This document shows, piece by piece, positions 23,939-35,854 of a DNA stretch of 64,000 bases. The translations under genes and the position numbers were made by a program. Numbering within the stretch: position 1 is the stretch's first letter; every line of letters begins with the position of its first letter. This stretch comes from Agrocybe praecox. Taxonomy: Eukaryota > Basidiomycota > Agaricomycetes > Agaricales > Agrocybaceae. Under the pieces are notes generated by a model, which searched no databases, was not told the origin of the DNA, and saw only the letters and a list, made by a program, of their open reading frames with translations. The DNA lies in the NCBI GenBank assembly GCA_964017145.1, contig OZ024851.1:2170001-2234000 (forward strand). Reading direction: 5' to 3'.

Positions 23939-25822
23939 ATGAATCCATTTCGCTTTTCTGTTCGTTTAACAGCGGGTACTGCCCGGAAACCGTGCATATC
24001 TAAAGGAATGATGACTATGGCACCTGGTTCCGCGAGTAGAACGGCTAAAAACGAAGGATCGATTGCCGACATTTTTACGTCGCTGACTGGAGAGGAACAT
24101 GATGCGCTCCCGGAACGATTCTCAGACTTGAAAAAGGAGCTGTGGAAAGACGAACTAGTCGAAAGTTGGAGGGGCGTACTGGAAGCTTTACCGAGTGCAG
24201 TGGACGAAATCGTGGCGAAAGGTTCAGAGGTAGGTGGTCCGCTTTCACTTCAACGCAGAGTTTGTTGGACTAAGGACATAATTTCGGAAGATTATCCCTC
24301 GAGTATCTTACAGAGATTTGCAAGCGGGTCTTTCCGCACAGCAAGTGGAGGAAATCAAGAAAATTGGCTCAGTCATTATCACTGGTGGTGTCCCAGTAGA
24401 GGTGAGTACCCAAAAGTCTTTACTGCTTTACATATCTCCGACCACAAGTACCATAGGATGCCCTAGCATGGAAGCAATCTATCCGAGATTATGCTGCTGC
24501 AAACGCTGAGAGAGTAAAGGGTGAGCAATATTACGGTCCTGGAAGATTATAACTCGCTCAGACCTAGCAAAGGCTTTCCTCCCGATAACATTCAAGTGTT
24601 CGAAATCTACAACTCTAAGGCCCAAACAGAAGCGCGCACCCACCCAGCCATCATCAACACCCAGAAAGCACTCTTAAACCTCTGGCACACATCTGACCCA
24701 AACACGGATATCAGCCTGCAGACCCCTATCTCCTATTTTGACCGACTTAGAATTCGTCAACCTGGGGATGCTCAATTTGCTCTGGGGCCCCACACTGACG
24801 GAGGGTCCGTGGAACGATGGGAAGATAAAGGTCTGCGGAAGGTGTTCGGCAAACTGTTGCAAGGTGGGAACGCGTGGAAGGAGCATGACCCGTTTAATGC
24901 TACTCCTCGCCTGGGTGCTAAGCAAGATATGTATCATGCATCGTAAGCGCATTCCATATCTTGCTGATACGGTGAATGAATTGAATCTAATCCTGGGGAT
25001 TGTAGTAATGCATGTTCTATTTTCCGTGCGTGGCAGGGATGGACTTCACTGTCGGGCACGGGTCCTTCAGAAGGAACTCTCAGGGTTCTGCCGATGCTGT
25101 CTCTCGCATCAGCATATATTATTCTCCGTCCTTTCTTCCGTCCTGTTAACCCCAGATCGGACTCTCTCAAATTCGAAGACTGGATCCTCGACTTGGAATC
25201 TTCTACGTTCCCGGGCAGCAGCATTGGGAAGACACAAGAACTGAATGAAAAGACGCACCCACACTTGAAGCTTGCGCAGACCATGGTTTCCATTCCAAGA
25301 GTAGAACCCGGTGATCAGGTATACTGTAAGTCCTGTACATAGTAGTACTGTACGGATCTTCATCAACTTATGGATATATTTATCCAGGGCATTGCGATGT
25401 GGTTCATGCTGTAGAGGCTCAGCATCGTGGCTTAGGCGACTCTTCCGTTTTTTATATCCCTGCCGTACCTTTAACACTTGAAAAGTAAGCTTTATGAGAA
25501 GTTGCTTGCACATCTTATCACTGTTCATTAATCTCAACTTGTAGTGCTAGCTACCTACGTGATCAACGTATAAATTTCCAAAAAGGTCTTCCAGCGCCGT
25601 AAGTTCAGCTAATAGACGGGAGAGTTTGGATTGCTGAATGTTGCGTTTAGTGATTTCCCTGGAGGAGAAGGCGAATCTAAATTTGTCGGCCGAGGTTCTG
25701 TCGACGATATGTTAACAGACGAGGGAAGATGGATGTACGGATTTGAGAAATTTTTAGTTAATTCTAGCAAAGGCTTGCGTCCCGGATTTGTTGAGAAAGT
25801 CAATAGCATTCTTTCTGCGTGA
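23939..25822 (+). CDS. DUF1479 family protein
   Basis: Complete multi-exon gene. Landmarks in order are GSIADIFTSLTG, LPERFSDLKKELW, a segment with PRVSYRDL, ITGGVPVE, DALAWKQSIRDYAAAN, FPPDNIQVFEIYNSKAQ, ARTHPAI, LQTPISYFDRLRIR, PGDAQFALGPHTDGGSVERW, ACSIFRAWQGWTSLSGTGP, YIILRPFFRPVNP, QVYWHCDVVHAVE, FYIPAVPL, YLRDQR, and after the last splice PDFPGGEGESKFVGR. This is the full DUF1479 block order. The HTDGG and later WHCDVVH segments resemble the metal-binding His/Asp and His of Fe(II)/2-oxoglutarate-type folds, so an oxygenase role is plausible but is inference. The last intron, donor in GCC|GTAAGT and acceptor TTTAG just before TGATTTCCC, is needed to keep frame. The start could also be a Met about 25 codons in. 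Confidence 0.88.
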
Positions 25823-26117
25823 TGTTCGATGCAACGAGTGTGGACATGATTCTGTTGTATTTGTAACAGTTGAAAAACATGAACCCTTTTGTTTTCAATT
25901 TCGTCAAATAGGTTGAAGAAGTGAACAGTAATGGAGGAATTGACTGTTGCAACGTTGATTGGCTGGAACGTTGTGATTCAAGTGTGAACGTGACTCGTGT
26001 GACAGGGGTTCGTGCAAATGGCAAACGGCCAGTCGTCATCACTTTGCCTTTCCTACGATTGACGACGACGAACGCGAACCTTTTTCTCCAAGGTTGTATA
26101 ACCTCCATGCGGCTTAA

Positions 26118-26784
26118 ATGCTGCACTCGACATTAACGAGAAATGTTTGGGTCCTATTATTGTGAGATCCTTTGATATTTCTCGACGAATATTCCTGAGG
26201 TCTAACGCTCATCACCCAGTGTTTGGATATGCTTCTTCCGGACATTGCTGGTAGCAGCGGCTCCGAGCGAAAAATATAATTTCATCCCGGTTCAGCCTCC
26301 AAAATCTGGATTGCCCACAACCCAGACTAGAAATGACACACGAAATACCAATAATCTTCTCTGCACACCATTTGGCTCATGCGAGCCCTGTGGACCAGAA
26401 GATGTACGTTCTTCATGCGGGGGCAATTTGCATTTAACAGAGGTTGACTGCGGCGGATAGATGAATGAACCATTCTGCCAGCCTTTTGGGAATCGTCGCC
26501 TCATGCATTGCGTAAACAGCACGACCACTACCACTAGCCCTACGACTCTTCAAGATACCAAACCTGGAGGCCAAACCAACACTATTCCAGAGCTGATTGC
26601 GTGGGAGTCTTGTGGGCGAATACCGGCGAAGGAACGTGCGGACTTCTATGAATTCATTGCATGCAATGTAGTGTTCGTAATCGTGGCCTTGACCGTGCTG
26701 TTCTTCCGTGAAAGAAGACTGAGATTAGGTAGAGCACGGCATCTCGCTGCGCGTATTGGCATAGGAGGAGCAGCTAGACGGTGA
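26118..26784 (+). CDS. JTB-like small type I membrane protein
   Basis: Three exons: 26118-26161, 26220-26403 and 26461-26784, about 183 residues. Exon 1 and the start of exon 2 form a signal peptide (MLHSTLTRNVWVLLFVWICF, then LLVAAA). A Cys-rich lumenal part follows with CTPFGSCEPC, FCQPFGNRRLMHCV and WESCGR, then one membrane helix (FYEFIACNVVFVIVALTVL) and a short basic tail. The CxPC.., C.., SC.. spacing followed by an FxxFE/FYEF helix and RxxRL tail is the layout of the JTB (jumping translocation breakpoint) family, which in animals sits in membranes and has been linked to cell division and mitochondria. The start was chosen because only this ATG, with a 58-nt intron, joins in frame to the hydrophobic exon. 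Family call moderate, gene model good. Confidence 0.7.
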
Positions 26785-27778
26785 TTCTATGCGCTTGTTC
26801 CTTGGTTTTAATGACGACTAAAACCTATCTCCACGGTTTAAACATACATTACATATAATGTGCGTTATTTCACGAACCTTGTGCGTCATTTCATTGACTT
26901 GCAAAACGACTTTCAGGATTCTATTTTGGTTATATTATTATTGGCTATCACATCTGTACGTTTTACACACCAATGTATATCAACACCTGCATACGCCTTG
27001 CCTGTCCATGAAACGATCTTGTGAAGACCGAAAGTTACTTTTGCGGCTTGCGTGTGACCGGTTGGTCCATGACGCGGACGATTGGGGGCTTACGATGCTC
27101 TCTTGATCTCGATACCGCTGCCGGGATCTAAAGGTGCGTACTCGTCTGATCAGTACTCATCGATCATCCTACTTCCGCTTTCCATAGTTTTTCATCCATA
27201 ACGGCAGAGCTTTGTACACTGGGGCGCCAAACTTTCCCATGATCTATTTCGAGCCGCTTTTTATTATAAGACAGTGACTAAAAATACACCGCATTATTTT
27301 CAATAGGAGTGCACGTGGGAATGGCGTGTCAAGCCACCTTTTGTTCTTCGGCTAGTAACAAACAGGCTACAATGTCCGTTGAGTGGTCTTTCCATTATTT
27401 TGCTGTTGCCATCTCATTTCTAAAGCTCAGTGTCTAGTGAGAGATGTGGTCTCAGACTGCAATAACCATCAGGCGGAACCGTGCAGTAAACAAGTTCCGA
27501 GGGCCATGCAATTGCCGACCGCTCGCAAACCCCTCGCCGCATGTTTTTTGTGCCATCTAACCGAGGGCTATAAATTGCCCTGAACATAAATAACCGCCCG
27601 AATATCTTTCCCTCATTGTTTGTGCAGCTAGACTGAACAATACTCTAGGAGCACAATCACACAACAAGCGGCTTTACACGTACGCCTGTCTTCCGACACT
27701 TATAAGCCCGTGGTCTCAGGTTCCTTACCCCCACTCGCTTTTCCCCCTCCTACTTCATTTGATCCAAATTCCATCAGG
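26785..27778. other. Intergenic, chitinase upstream region
   Basis: No coding support. A likely TATA-type element (TATAAATT at about 27570) and pyrimidine-rich stretches precede the chitinase start. Confidence 0.4.
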
Positions 27779-29577
27779 ATGGTTAACTTCAACACATATC
27801 CTTCGCTGCTGGCAGCTTGCGCTATCCTTTCCACTCTTCCGGATCTCCTTGTCTCCGCTGCACCTCTTTGTGGCCTAGTATCTCCCACATCCTCTGCCGT
27901 TGCAGCACAACAAACCTCAACGAGCACCAACACGAAGACTAATTCCACCGGTGGAGAAAGTGTCGTTGCCACTGGCTGGTATCCTGGCTGGCTGGGAAGT
28001 CAATTGGCACCAAGTCAGATTTCGTGGTCCAAGTACAGTGCACTGACGTTCGCTTTTGCGTAAGTCTTCATTCCTGGGTATGCAGAATACCTTTGCTGAC
28101 GAATTTAATTCAGTACTACTACCGCGGATCCTTCAGTCATTGCTCTCGACGACCAGAGCGCTGCTCTTTTACCCACTTTCGTTGCAGAAGCTCACAACAA
28201 TGTGAGTATCGTTTATGTTCATGGCAATTTTTCAGGGTTAACTCATGTGCGTTGACTCATCTAGAACGTAGATGCTTTGCTATCGATCGGCGGCTGGAGT
28301 GGATCCATATACTACTCGACTGCCGTTGGTAGTGCAGACAACAGAACAACGTTCGTGAAGGCGGTTGTTAGTTTGGCTAAGCAGTATAGCTTGGATGGTA
28401 TTGATTTCGAGTAAGCAATTGATTTTCCTCATTCACCCTGGTTTTGATCTGACTTATTTTCAGTTGGGAGTACCCAAACCACCAGGGTATTGGCTGTAAC
28501 ACCATTTCTGCGGACGACTCTGCCAACTTCCTGTCCTTCCTTCAGGAACTCAAGCAGGATCCAGATGGCTCTCAGTTGACCCTCACTGCTGCTGTCGGCA
28601 TGACACCCTTCGCCGGCCCTGATGGTACACCCATGACCGACGTTTCTGCGTTTGCTGATGAGTTGGATCACATCGGTCAGTGATTCTCCACCATAACCTT
28701 TGTTCAGTGGCTCATCTCCCCGCAGCTATTATGAACTACGATATCTGGGGATCTTGGTCCAACACCGTTGGTCCCAATGCACCTCTGAACGACTCTTGCG
28801 CCGCTGTTCAGGCCGGATCCGCGACCTCTGCAGTCAAGGCCTGGACGGACGCTGGTTTCCCCGCATCTAAGGTGAGTTCCCCTTACACCGTGACCTTCGA
28901 GCGCGACAATTGAAATATTTTGTCAGATTGCTTTGGGTGTTGCCGCTTATGGCCACAGCTTCTTCGTGGATTCTAGCAATGCCGTTGACTCTACCGGAAC
29001 TCTTGCCTTGTACCCTACGTTTGAGAAGGCCAAGCAACCTTTAGGTGACAGCGATGTCGCAGGAGCAGCACCAAGTAGGGACTCTTGTTTACAAAGGAGA
29101 AGCCAACTTTCTTACAATTCATCCACAGGCACTGATCAATGCGGTAACACCGTCGGTGTCGGAGGCACATTCAACTTCAATGGCATGATTGCTGCTGGAT
29201 TCTTGGACGCCAACGGGAACGCCGCTTCTGGAATAGACTACCGTTTCGATAACTGCAGTCAAACGGTCCGTACCTGCATCTATTGATTTTATGAGCATGT
29301 ATACTGACCTTTCTCGTCGAACAATAGCCCTTTGTTTACGACCCAACTAACCAGACGATGATTTCTTACGACGACAAGACTAGCTTTGGTGAGCTTAATC
29401 TTGTTATACTTTCTCTACGCCCCTTCCTTACGCGATTTTCTCTCAGCCGCAAAGGGAAACTTTATTAACGACCAGGGATTGGCTGGCTTCGCTGTATGGC
29501 ACATCGCTGGAGATTCTAACGATATCCTCCTTGATGCCATCTCCGACGCCCTTGGCATTGAGCAAGATTGCTCATAG
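27779..29577 (+). CDS. Secreted GH18 chitinase
   Basis: Endo-type chitinase hydrolysing beta-1,4-GlcNAc links in cell-wall chitin. The ATG at 27779 was chosen over an in-frame one at 27710 because it places the signal peptide (NFNTYPSLLAACAILSTL..LLVSA) at the N-terminus. A Ser/Thr-rich linker of about 35 residues comes next, then the TIM-barrel: GWYPGW, YSALTFAFA, LLSIGGWSGS, the catalytic DGIDFDWE (across a splice site; Glu is the acid/base), MNYDIWGSW, IALGVAAYGHSF, DQCGNTVG, a YRFDNCSQT region, and a closing GLAGFAVWHIAGD. About nine exons; the protein has about 430 residues and ends QDCS. No chitin-binding module is seen. It may act in hyphal wall remodelling, autolysis or attack on other fungi. 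Confidence 0.95.
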
Positions 29578-30660
29578 ATTTTTACATGTACTCCGCTCCA
29601 ACTGTGTTGGCTCGCTCTGGTACTTATTTTTCTTAACTTATTACCTTGCATTATAGATTTAGAATTATGTAAGTTTCAAGCTTTGAAATTGCGGCGTTCT
29701 TTTTTATTGACCCACTATTTTTTTTCTGTAGGTATTATTCATGTAATAAAAATGTAAACTATTTTTAACTTCCGACGTCCTTGGACTGGTACACTCCAGA
29801 TTGAGCGCGATTGAGCGTATCGTAGTTGTAAGTTTTATGGGGTACCATTGCAGTGCATTCCATGTGGTGCGGATTTTGGAGCCGCCTCGGGGCTGTGCCC
29901 GACTTTTGAACTTCCGCATGTTTTCCTTTTCTGCGGTGTAACTATGTGAGGGGTCCTTCTTTTGAATCCACATCGACACGCGCTAGATGCTGATTTATGT
30001 AAGGGCTAAGATTTGGTTACTGAGGAATTATCATCATGGAGATTGGAGAATAAAAGAACCCTTGGCGTGGCTTTACGCACTTCAAACGCGAGCCTACATT
30101 CTCTCGCTGCGCTGGTATGCATTGTGCATACATTCAGCATTGGAGTGGTTTCGAAATAAGAAACGAGCATGTATTGAAAGAGGCCGCAGCAGCAGCAGCA
30201 ATATGTAAGAAGTCGATCAAGATTTTCTTTGAGGCATCTCGCCATGGTTGGATGAAAGAAACCCGAAATGTCTGGATGTCTGACACATGCGCGCGCTGAT
30301 GCACAGCAGAAATATACATGCCTCATGCTTAGATGTGGGTTGATATGACCGTGCTCCAGGACCACATTGGCTTAAGAACCGGACGTTATTAATAGAAAGC
30401 CGTCATTAAGTTCGATTTTGTCTTTAAGGCAGTGGTATAAAGCGGCCTCGTCTATTGAGTATGCGCAGCGCTTACCCCCTTCTTCCTGTCGTTCGCAGCT
30501 ATACTTCCTTCTTCTTTTCCAGGCTCACCTTCGCTGCTGGTTCATCAAGGTCAATTGAGAGTATGTAACTTACCTCTGAATTTTCAAGTGTTATTCACTC
30601 ACACATGATGTTTCCAGCACATTGCCAAGATCGTCACTGGTGGGCTCAGCAGCGCGAAAC
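29578..30660. other. Intergenic; likely 5' leader intron of the next gene
   Basis: No gene supported. A short (GCA)n run sits near 30185-30200. A GTATGTAAC donor at about 30560 and a TTTCCAG acceptor at about 30617 suggest an intron in the leader of the small secreted protein gene. Confidence 0.4.
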
Positions 30661-31030
30661 ATGAGTGGGATGAAGCTTTTTTGGATATTATCATTCGTCC
30701 TATTTTACTCTTCCGTCGGTGCAATACCGATTCCTAGCTCTACCACGAGCGCACCAGAGATTATTCCACTCAATCCTACCTTCATACGCAAACCTGCACC
30801 ACTTGACTTCCGCGCAAGACAAGCTCTGAAGCAAATTGGATCTTTTGGTCGACGCGCTGCCCCCGCGGAGAGGTAAGATGGTTTTTCACTCACGAAATAC
30901 GTTTCGCTAACAGCCGCTTTACAGAGAAAACGTTTATTTCTTGAGATCTTTAGAAGAGTCTGAATTTATGGACGTCAATTCTCGGGAGTTTCAAATGTTG
31001 AGGGATAGGTTACGGTCGACGAAAACATGA
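30661..31030 (+). CDS. Small secreted protein, unknown
   Basis: Two exons, 30661-30872 and 30925-31030, about 105 residues. The N-terminus MSGMKLFWILSFVLFYSSVG is a clear signal peptide, with cleavage expected near GAIPIP. The mature part is small, with no cysteine pair. It has a Thr/Ser/Pro-rich start, a basic RQALKQIGSFGRRAAPAER stretch that could be a processing site, and a charged C-terminal helix (REFQMLRDRLRS). I do not recognise a family. The size, signal peptide and dibasic-like sites fit a small secreted protein or precursor peptide, but that is inference. Confidence 0.65.
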
Positions 31031-31261
31031 GCAGAGTGCAGTGCTTTCTTTTCTCCATGGCTCCCCCGTGCTTAATGGAGAGTCGGACTAGGATTTCTTA
31101 TTTTAACGAATGGACATTTCAAATAATTTGAATCGGATATTTTAGTCTATTATCTCTATTTTTGTAACTAACAAATAGTCGAGTTGTCATATTAATAACG
31201 AGTATACCCAACCTTCTACCATCACCATCATTTAGACAACCAAGTTTTTTCTAGTATCTTC

Positions 31262-32262
31262 ATGCATCCAAAAGACGACAATAAGTCACAAACCTATGAT
31301 TCAGACGAAGATGATGATGACTACGTGCCTCCAGAGAAAGATGGTGAAAACCTTGCATTCCTAAAGCGAACATCTCTAATATCCTTCTATAAGCAGATTC
31401 CGAGACTTCCGGAGGTGAAGAGGACAGTACGGTCCCTGTCTTAGTCAAGACTCAAGAAGATGAGGAAAGTAAGAAACGGCATGTGTGTTCTGCATTTCGG
31501 AAACATTTAAACAGGCCTCATTCCGTTCCTCTAGAGCCCGAGAGGCCTTGTGGGCTGACTTCCAAGCGTCAGTCGCAGCTACGCCCTCAAACTCATCTGC
31601 GCATGTAGCTCCGAAGGAAAAGTTGGTCAAAGTAGAAAAGAAGTACCTGTTTGCCGGGAAGGAAGTCATGTACGTGCGTTTATTCACTCGGTACTTCTGC
31701 GATTGCCTCAACTGTGTTGCTTAGCGAAGTTGTTGAAGTCCCTGAAGGCTCAGCAGACGCAAAGAAATGGCCTGCATGGAAGGATCTTACCACGGTTCCT
31801 GCAGAAGAAACTTCTGCTGCTCTACAGCCAGACACCGCGGTGTCAGAGTCAGCAAATACAATCACGATGCAAACTCAAATCCCTACTGACGAAAAGAGCG
31901 GCGGTCCTTCCGATACTAGAGCATCTACGGACACCGCTGTTACTTCATCGAGTACGGATAACTTTGTACCACCATTGAAACCGCCGCTCAGGAAACCTGG
32001 TCCTCGAAAATCGAAAGTAACTTTGGCACCACTCCCCGGACCATCCAAAGCCAAAAAGTTGACGACCCTGGACAAGTCTGCAATGGACTGGAGAAACCAC
32101 ATGCAAGCCGAACAGGAAGCTGGGTCTTCGGTCGTAGATGAACTAGAGGCCAATCGTCGTGGTGGAGGCTATTTGGAGAAAGTTGACTTTTTAAAACGTG
32201 TTGAAGAACGCAGGGAGGATAATCTGGACGCCATGAAAAGCAGTAAACGTCGGAAACTTTGA
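31262..32262 (+). CDS. SWC5: SWR1-complex protein 5 / BCNT-domain protein
   Basis: Chromatin-remodelling subunit that helps SWR1 exchange H2A for H2A.Z in the nucleus. The N-terminus is acidic (SDEDDDDYVPPEKDG), a middle part carries RAREALWADFQASV, and a KEKLVKVEKKYLFAGKEV segment follows. The C-terminal BCNT domain reads KKLTTLDKSAMDWRNHM, VDELEANRRGGGYLEKVDFLKRVEER and a basic end. The family's defining features are the DW motif and the gYLekvdFLkRve block, both present. One splice is uncertain. Joining the acidic part to ASFRSSRAREALW in frame needs a donor at GGCAT|GTGTG with an intron of only about 32 nt, whereas the normal-looking GTAAGA donor shifts the frame. Confidence 0.85.
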
Positions 32263-32806
32263 GTACGTTTAGTTCGCTAAGTACTATCTTGATTTTTCTT
32301 ACCTCAGCCTTGATATACAGACATACATCGTCGTCATCGCTTTACAGCTTGTCCGCCTCACTCTCTGACGATGAGCAACTGAGCAAGATTCGCCAACTCG
32401 CTGTATGTGCTTACGATTTCAATAGTGCAGTATCTCTTCAAACCTTTACGGAACTGTTCCGGACATTAACTATAGTACCACTTACTGTGCGTGCAAACGT
32501 CCTGCGTATACTTACTGAACTTTAGGATTGCGAGTACCCTTTCTCTAGTCAGTTTGCCCTTGTCTGGCAACAAACGACATATGTCGTTGCTATCATTCAT
32601 CGACTGTTGCCGACCCGTGTCCTCACACATAATCATAGTCTATAGAAAAAACATGTTATATTGGCATGGTATGATGTATCCTGCTTGTTTATGGATATGT
32701 CTATGTAAAGTGATTTATATCAATCCTACGATGTGTTGAATGAATAGATGTCGTTTGAGATACTGTATACAAGCGTCCTCTGCGCCTCGCCGCTTCTTCC
32801 ACTGGA
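32263..32806. other. Intergenic between convergent genes
   Basis: 3' regions of SWC5 (plus) and the F-box/WD-like gene (minus). No gene seen. Confidence 0.45.
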
Positions 32807-34357
32807 CTACATATGTACAGGTGGTAAAAAGTCAACCACATGTATCCCATCCGTTCTCGAAGCAAAATACACCAGTCGACCAGAGATTGGACAAAAGGTA
32901 GTTCGGCCTATCCGCACACCTTTCAGTAGACATAGAGTCGTAATTTCATCGACGTTGGGGGCTCCTGTATGACAATAGATTCCATCTTTGTTGCACCAAG
33001 GGATGACTACATGTTGTCCACACACACGATACGGTGCTATGTATGTGTCACCGTTATGTGGAAGTTCGAAGGAGAGGTTTAAGCTCAAAGAATCCCCTGC
33101 TTCTCCGGTATCGAATCGCGAAACGTGGAAGGTAGGTGTTATTGTTGTTGTTAAGTTTTCGCTGATGTTGTCGAACCATAAGGGCTGTGGACTACCGGTG
33201 TACCAGTCACATAACCCATGGCAGCTATATTCCTCGGGAATAGAGTATGATTCAGAATACGGCATGAACAGGCGAGGTGATGTAACGGCTTGAGGTTCTG
33301 GGTTCAGTGCCTCCGTTTGAGCATGCTGAGAGAGGGGTGGGATATCCCATATTGCCAAATCGTTGTGATGGATCAAGGTAATAGACCTTTCGGTCATCAA
33401 AATCTAAACGGATGATCGTCAAAATTTGGCTGATACTATATTGCGATTTTACGCTTCAAAATTTACCTGTAAGGATGGATAATTTGTATTCCATGACGCC
33501 CATTTGTTAGACTTGAAATTCCAGATTTTGATGATGTTCCCGTGAACAATGGCAACCATGTCACCACAGACGGAACTAAAATCTAGTTCATTTGGGCTGA
33601 GAACGTATAGGGTTGCGAGCAGAGTGAATCGAGGGTCTGGACTCCATGGGGCGATTTCAAACATTTCGAGAAAATACGACATTTGGTCAAATCTGTAAAT
33701 TAAATGAGAGTCCAGTAAAGAACATTGACTGGAGAGGTCCATACTGACCTGTGAGTAATTGCAAGGATCCTAAGGGTTGACGATGGTCCATCAGACGACA
33801 TGTGCGTTGTAAACGTATAGCATCGACTAAATATACTGTGTATCGGCAGTATTTCTTTAAAAGCCCCAGGAAAAGATCCCAGATCCCAAAGAGTAAGGTG
33901 CCCTTCCTGCAGAGCAACTAAGAACCGTCCGCCTGGAACCAGGTATATCCTTTCTGGTTCAGAAAGGTTTGACGGTATATTTATTTTGCGGATGGCTGAA
34001 GATGGAATAGCCTCCTCTAATGATGACTCTCTACTCTTTATCAGTTTCTCCCAACGCTTGGGGGCCAGAGTCGCACATTCCAACTCCCGTACGTCCATTT
34101 CATCCGTGCGAAAGGAGGGGAAGTAGACAGTGTTTTCGGTACACATCCTCTCAAGTGCCCTGATCCAAACGATACGCTGTAAGGAGGCTGCAAGCATAGA
34201 TTTGCATGTCTATCATTCAATAAGAATATACGTTCTCCCGGGCGACTGAATGACATGCCTTCCTGAATGACATGATATCTGGTGGTGGCAAGCCTAAGAG
34301 GATCAATGTATGGATATCCATGGGAAGACGACTGAAATCCAGACTAGTTTGATTCAT
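32807..34357 (-). CDS. F-box protein with WD-like C-terminal region
   Basis: Four exons: 34357-34259, 34209-33749, 33692-33467 and 33403-32807, about 460 residues. The N-terminus is an F-box-like helix set (LPMDIHTLILLGLPPPDIMS then FRKTCKSML..QRIVW). Later repeated strands end in WD-like cores (HLTLWDLGS, IIKIWNFKS, DLAIWDIPP), so a propeller-like substrate-binding region is likely, as in SCF ubiquitin-ligase adaptors. This type is heavily expanded in mushroom fungi; the target is unknown. The first intron begins GCATGT, so the frame is kept only by a GC..AG intron. The start was chosen as the only ATG that puts the F-box at the N-terminus. Confidence 0.8.
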
Positions 34358-34828
34358 TTCGTTCGTTTGCTTGTGGATTCTCTCGTTCAAATGAGAAAGG
34401 GGTCAAAGAGTCCTCAGCGAATCAGCGATCCACCATGCAGTAAATTGTAATTATATTTTGACAAATAAATAAGACAAAATACAAGAACCAAAAATATACT
34501 TACATAACACGTTTGAAATTTTCCAAATTTGCTCTTCTACTGGTCCACGCGAAACGACCAACCGTGCAACACTCATATGCCTACCTCTATCAAGGATACA
34601 ACCAGATGTGCATATACTGCGACTGCGTTTCAGAGGTTTTTCCATTACTGCTAGAATTTTTTTTGAGCTCAAAGGTCCTCATATTGGGCCTTAACGATGC
34701 TTGCGTGACGGTCGACTACTGGAGCAACAACTGCTTCTCTATTTACAACAATTGAACAAATGAAAGAGTCGACGTTAACCGGCATCTTTTAAAACCATTC
34801 GCATGCCATCGGTCGACCATTCTTCCTA
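34358..34828. other. Intergenic, no gene seen
   Basis: AT-rich DNA between the F-box/WD-like gene and EasG-like copy 1; no supported frame. Confidence 0.45.
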
Positions 34829-35807
34829 TCAATTAGCCCATAATTCTCGGTTTCTCTCGAAGTACTCTAGCAATGTCTTTTTACCCACAAATTTCTTGTC
34901 CTGAGGCTCATTCACGAGACCTTCTTGTGCGCCTCGAGCTATCATATCATCCCTCTGCGACAAAATTTGGGCGAGTGGAGGAGGAAATCCGAATTTTGTC
35001 CTGTAAAACTCCTCTTGTTCGGCTGCGCTATTTCTCCTGTGCTTTATTTCTCTTCCAAGCACAGAGGCCAGAAGTGCAAGGGCCTACGTCAATGTCAAGG
35101 GAAATAATAGTATGTTGGTACATTATGAAACCAACAGGAATAATAAACCTCTCACCTCGTCATTGGAGTATAAAGTCGGTCCTAAAACATAGATATCTGT
35201 ATTTGGGCTTTTCTCCGCAGTTAACATGTCGAAGGCTGCCTGGGCGATATCCTCGCTAGACACGTAAGGAATCCGACCATCTTGATATGCGGAGAACAGC
35301 TCGTTGCTTTCTTTGATTGTCTGGTGAAACCATGGGTGCTGACCAAAGTTTTCTGCTCAATCCGTAAGGTGAGCGAAAAAGCCTCACAATGTTGTAGTAT
35401 AACTTACCCATAAATCCGGTCGGCTTTAGCACACCATAATCTACCCCAATATCCAAGAGATACTGGTGAACTTGTCCATGGAGCTCATCTCCGGCATTGG
35501 TCGAACTGGTGGAAAGGAAAACGATTCTTTTGACCCCTTTGGATATAGCAAGGTCGATAAAGGGCCTCATAATTGGAAGAGGTTCGAGGACCAGTGGTAT
35601 TATGAGGTAAATACGGGCGATGTCTGGACTAGCATTGAACGGATTTTCGAATGTTGTAGCGTCCATCCAATCGAATGCGACTGCCTTGAATGGGTCTGGC
35701 GCTTTTCCCGTGCGAGAGGCGATTAGGAACGGCTTGTTCGCCGCATGAAGCAAACGCGCAAGGATGCTTCCAGTCTTTCCTGTGCCACCTGTGATAAGGG
35801 TTGTCAT
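34829..35807 (-). CDS. EasG-like NAD(P)-binding oxidoreductase, copy 1
   Basis: Exons 35807-35408, 35352-35156 and 35083-34829, 283 residues. NmrA/atypical SDR fold: the N-terminal TLITGGTGKTGSILARLL is the glycine-rich NAD(P)-binding turn, followed by KAVAFDWMDATTFENPF, RIYLIIP, PFIDLAISKGVKRIVFLS, VDYGVLKPTGFM, IPYVSSEDIAQAAFD, YVLGPTLYSNDE and a C-terminal helix pair ending ENRELW-like (RNRELWAN). These blocks match the EasG/festuclavine-dehydrogenase-like family. Members occur widely in mushrooms that do not make ergot alkaloids, so the substrate here is unknown. It is the most diverged of the three tandem copies. Confidence 0.85.
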
Positions 35808-35845
35808 TGCTGCTGTGCTAAAGGGTATTCTGAGACGATTCTACG

Positions 35846-35854
35846 TTTTATATA
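35846..35854 (-). promoter_or_regulatory. TATA-like box, EasG-like copy 1
   Basis: TATATAAAA on the minus strand, about 40 bp before the start codon; copies 2 and 3 have the same motif at a similar place. Confidence 0.45.
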
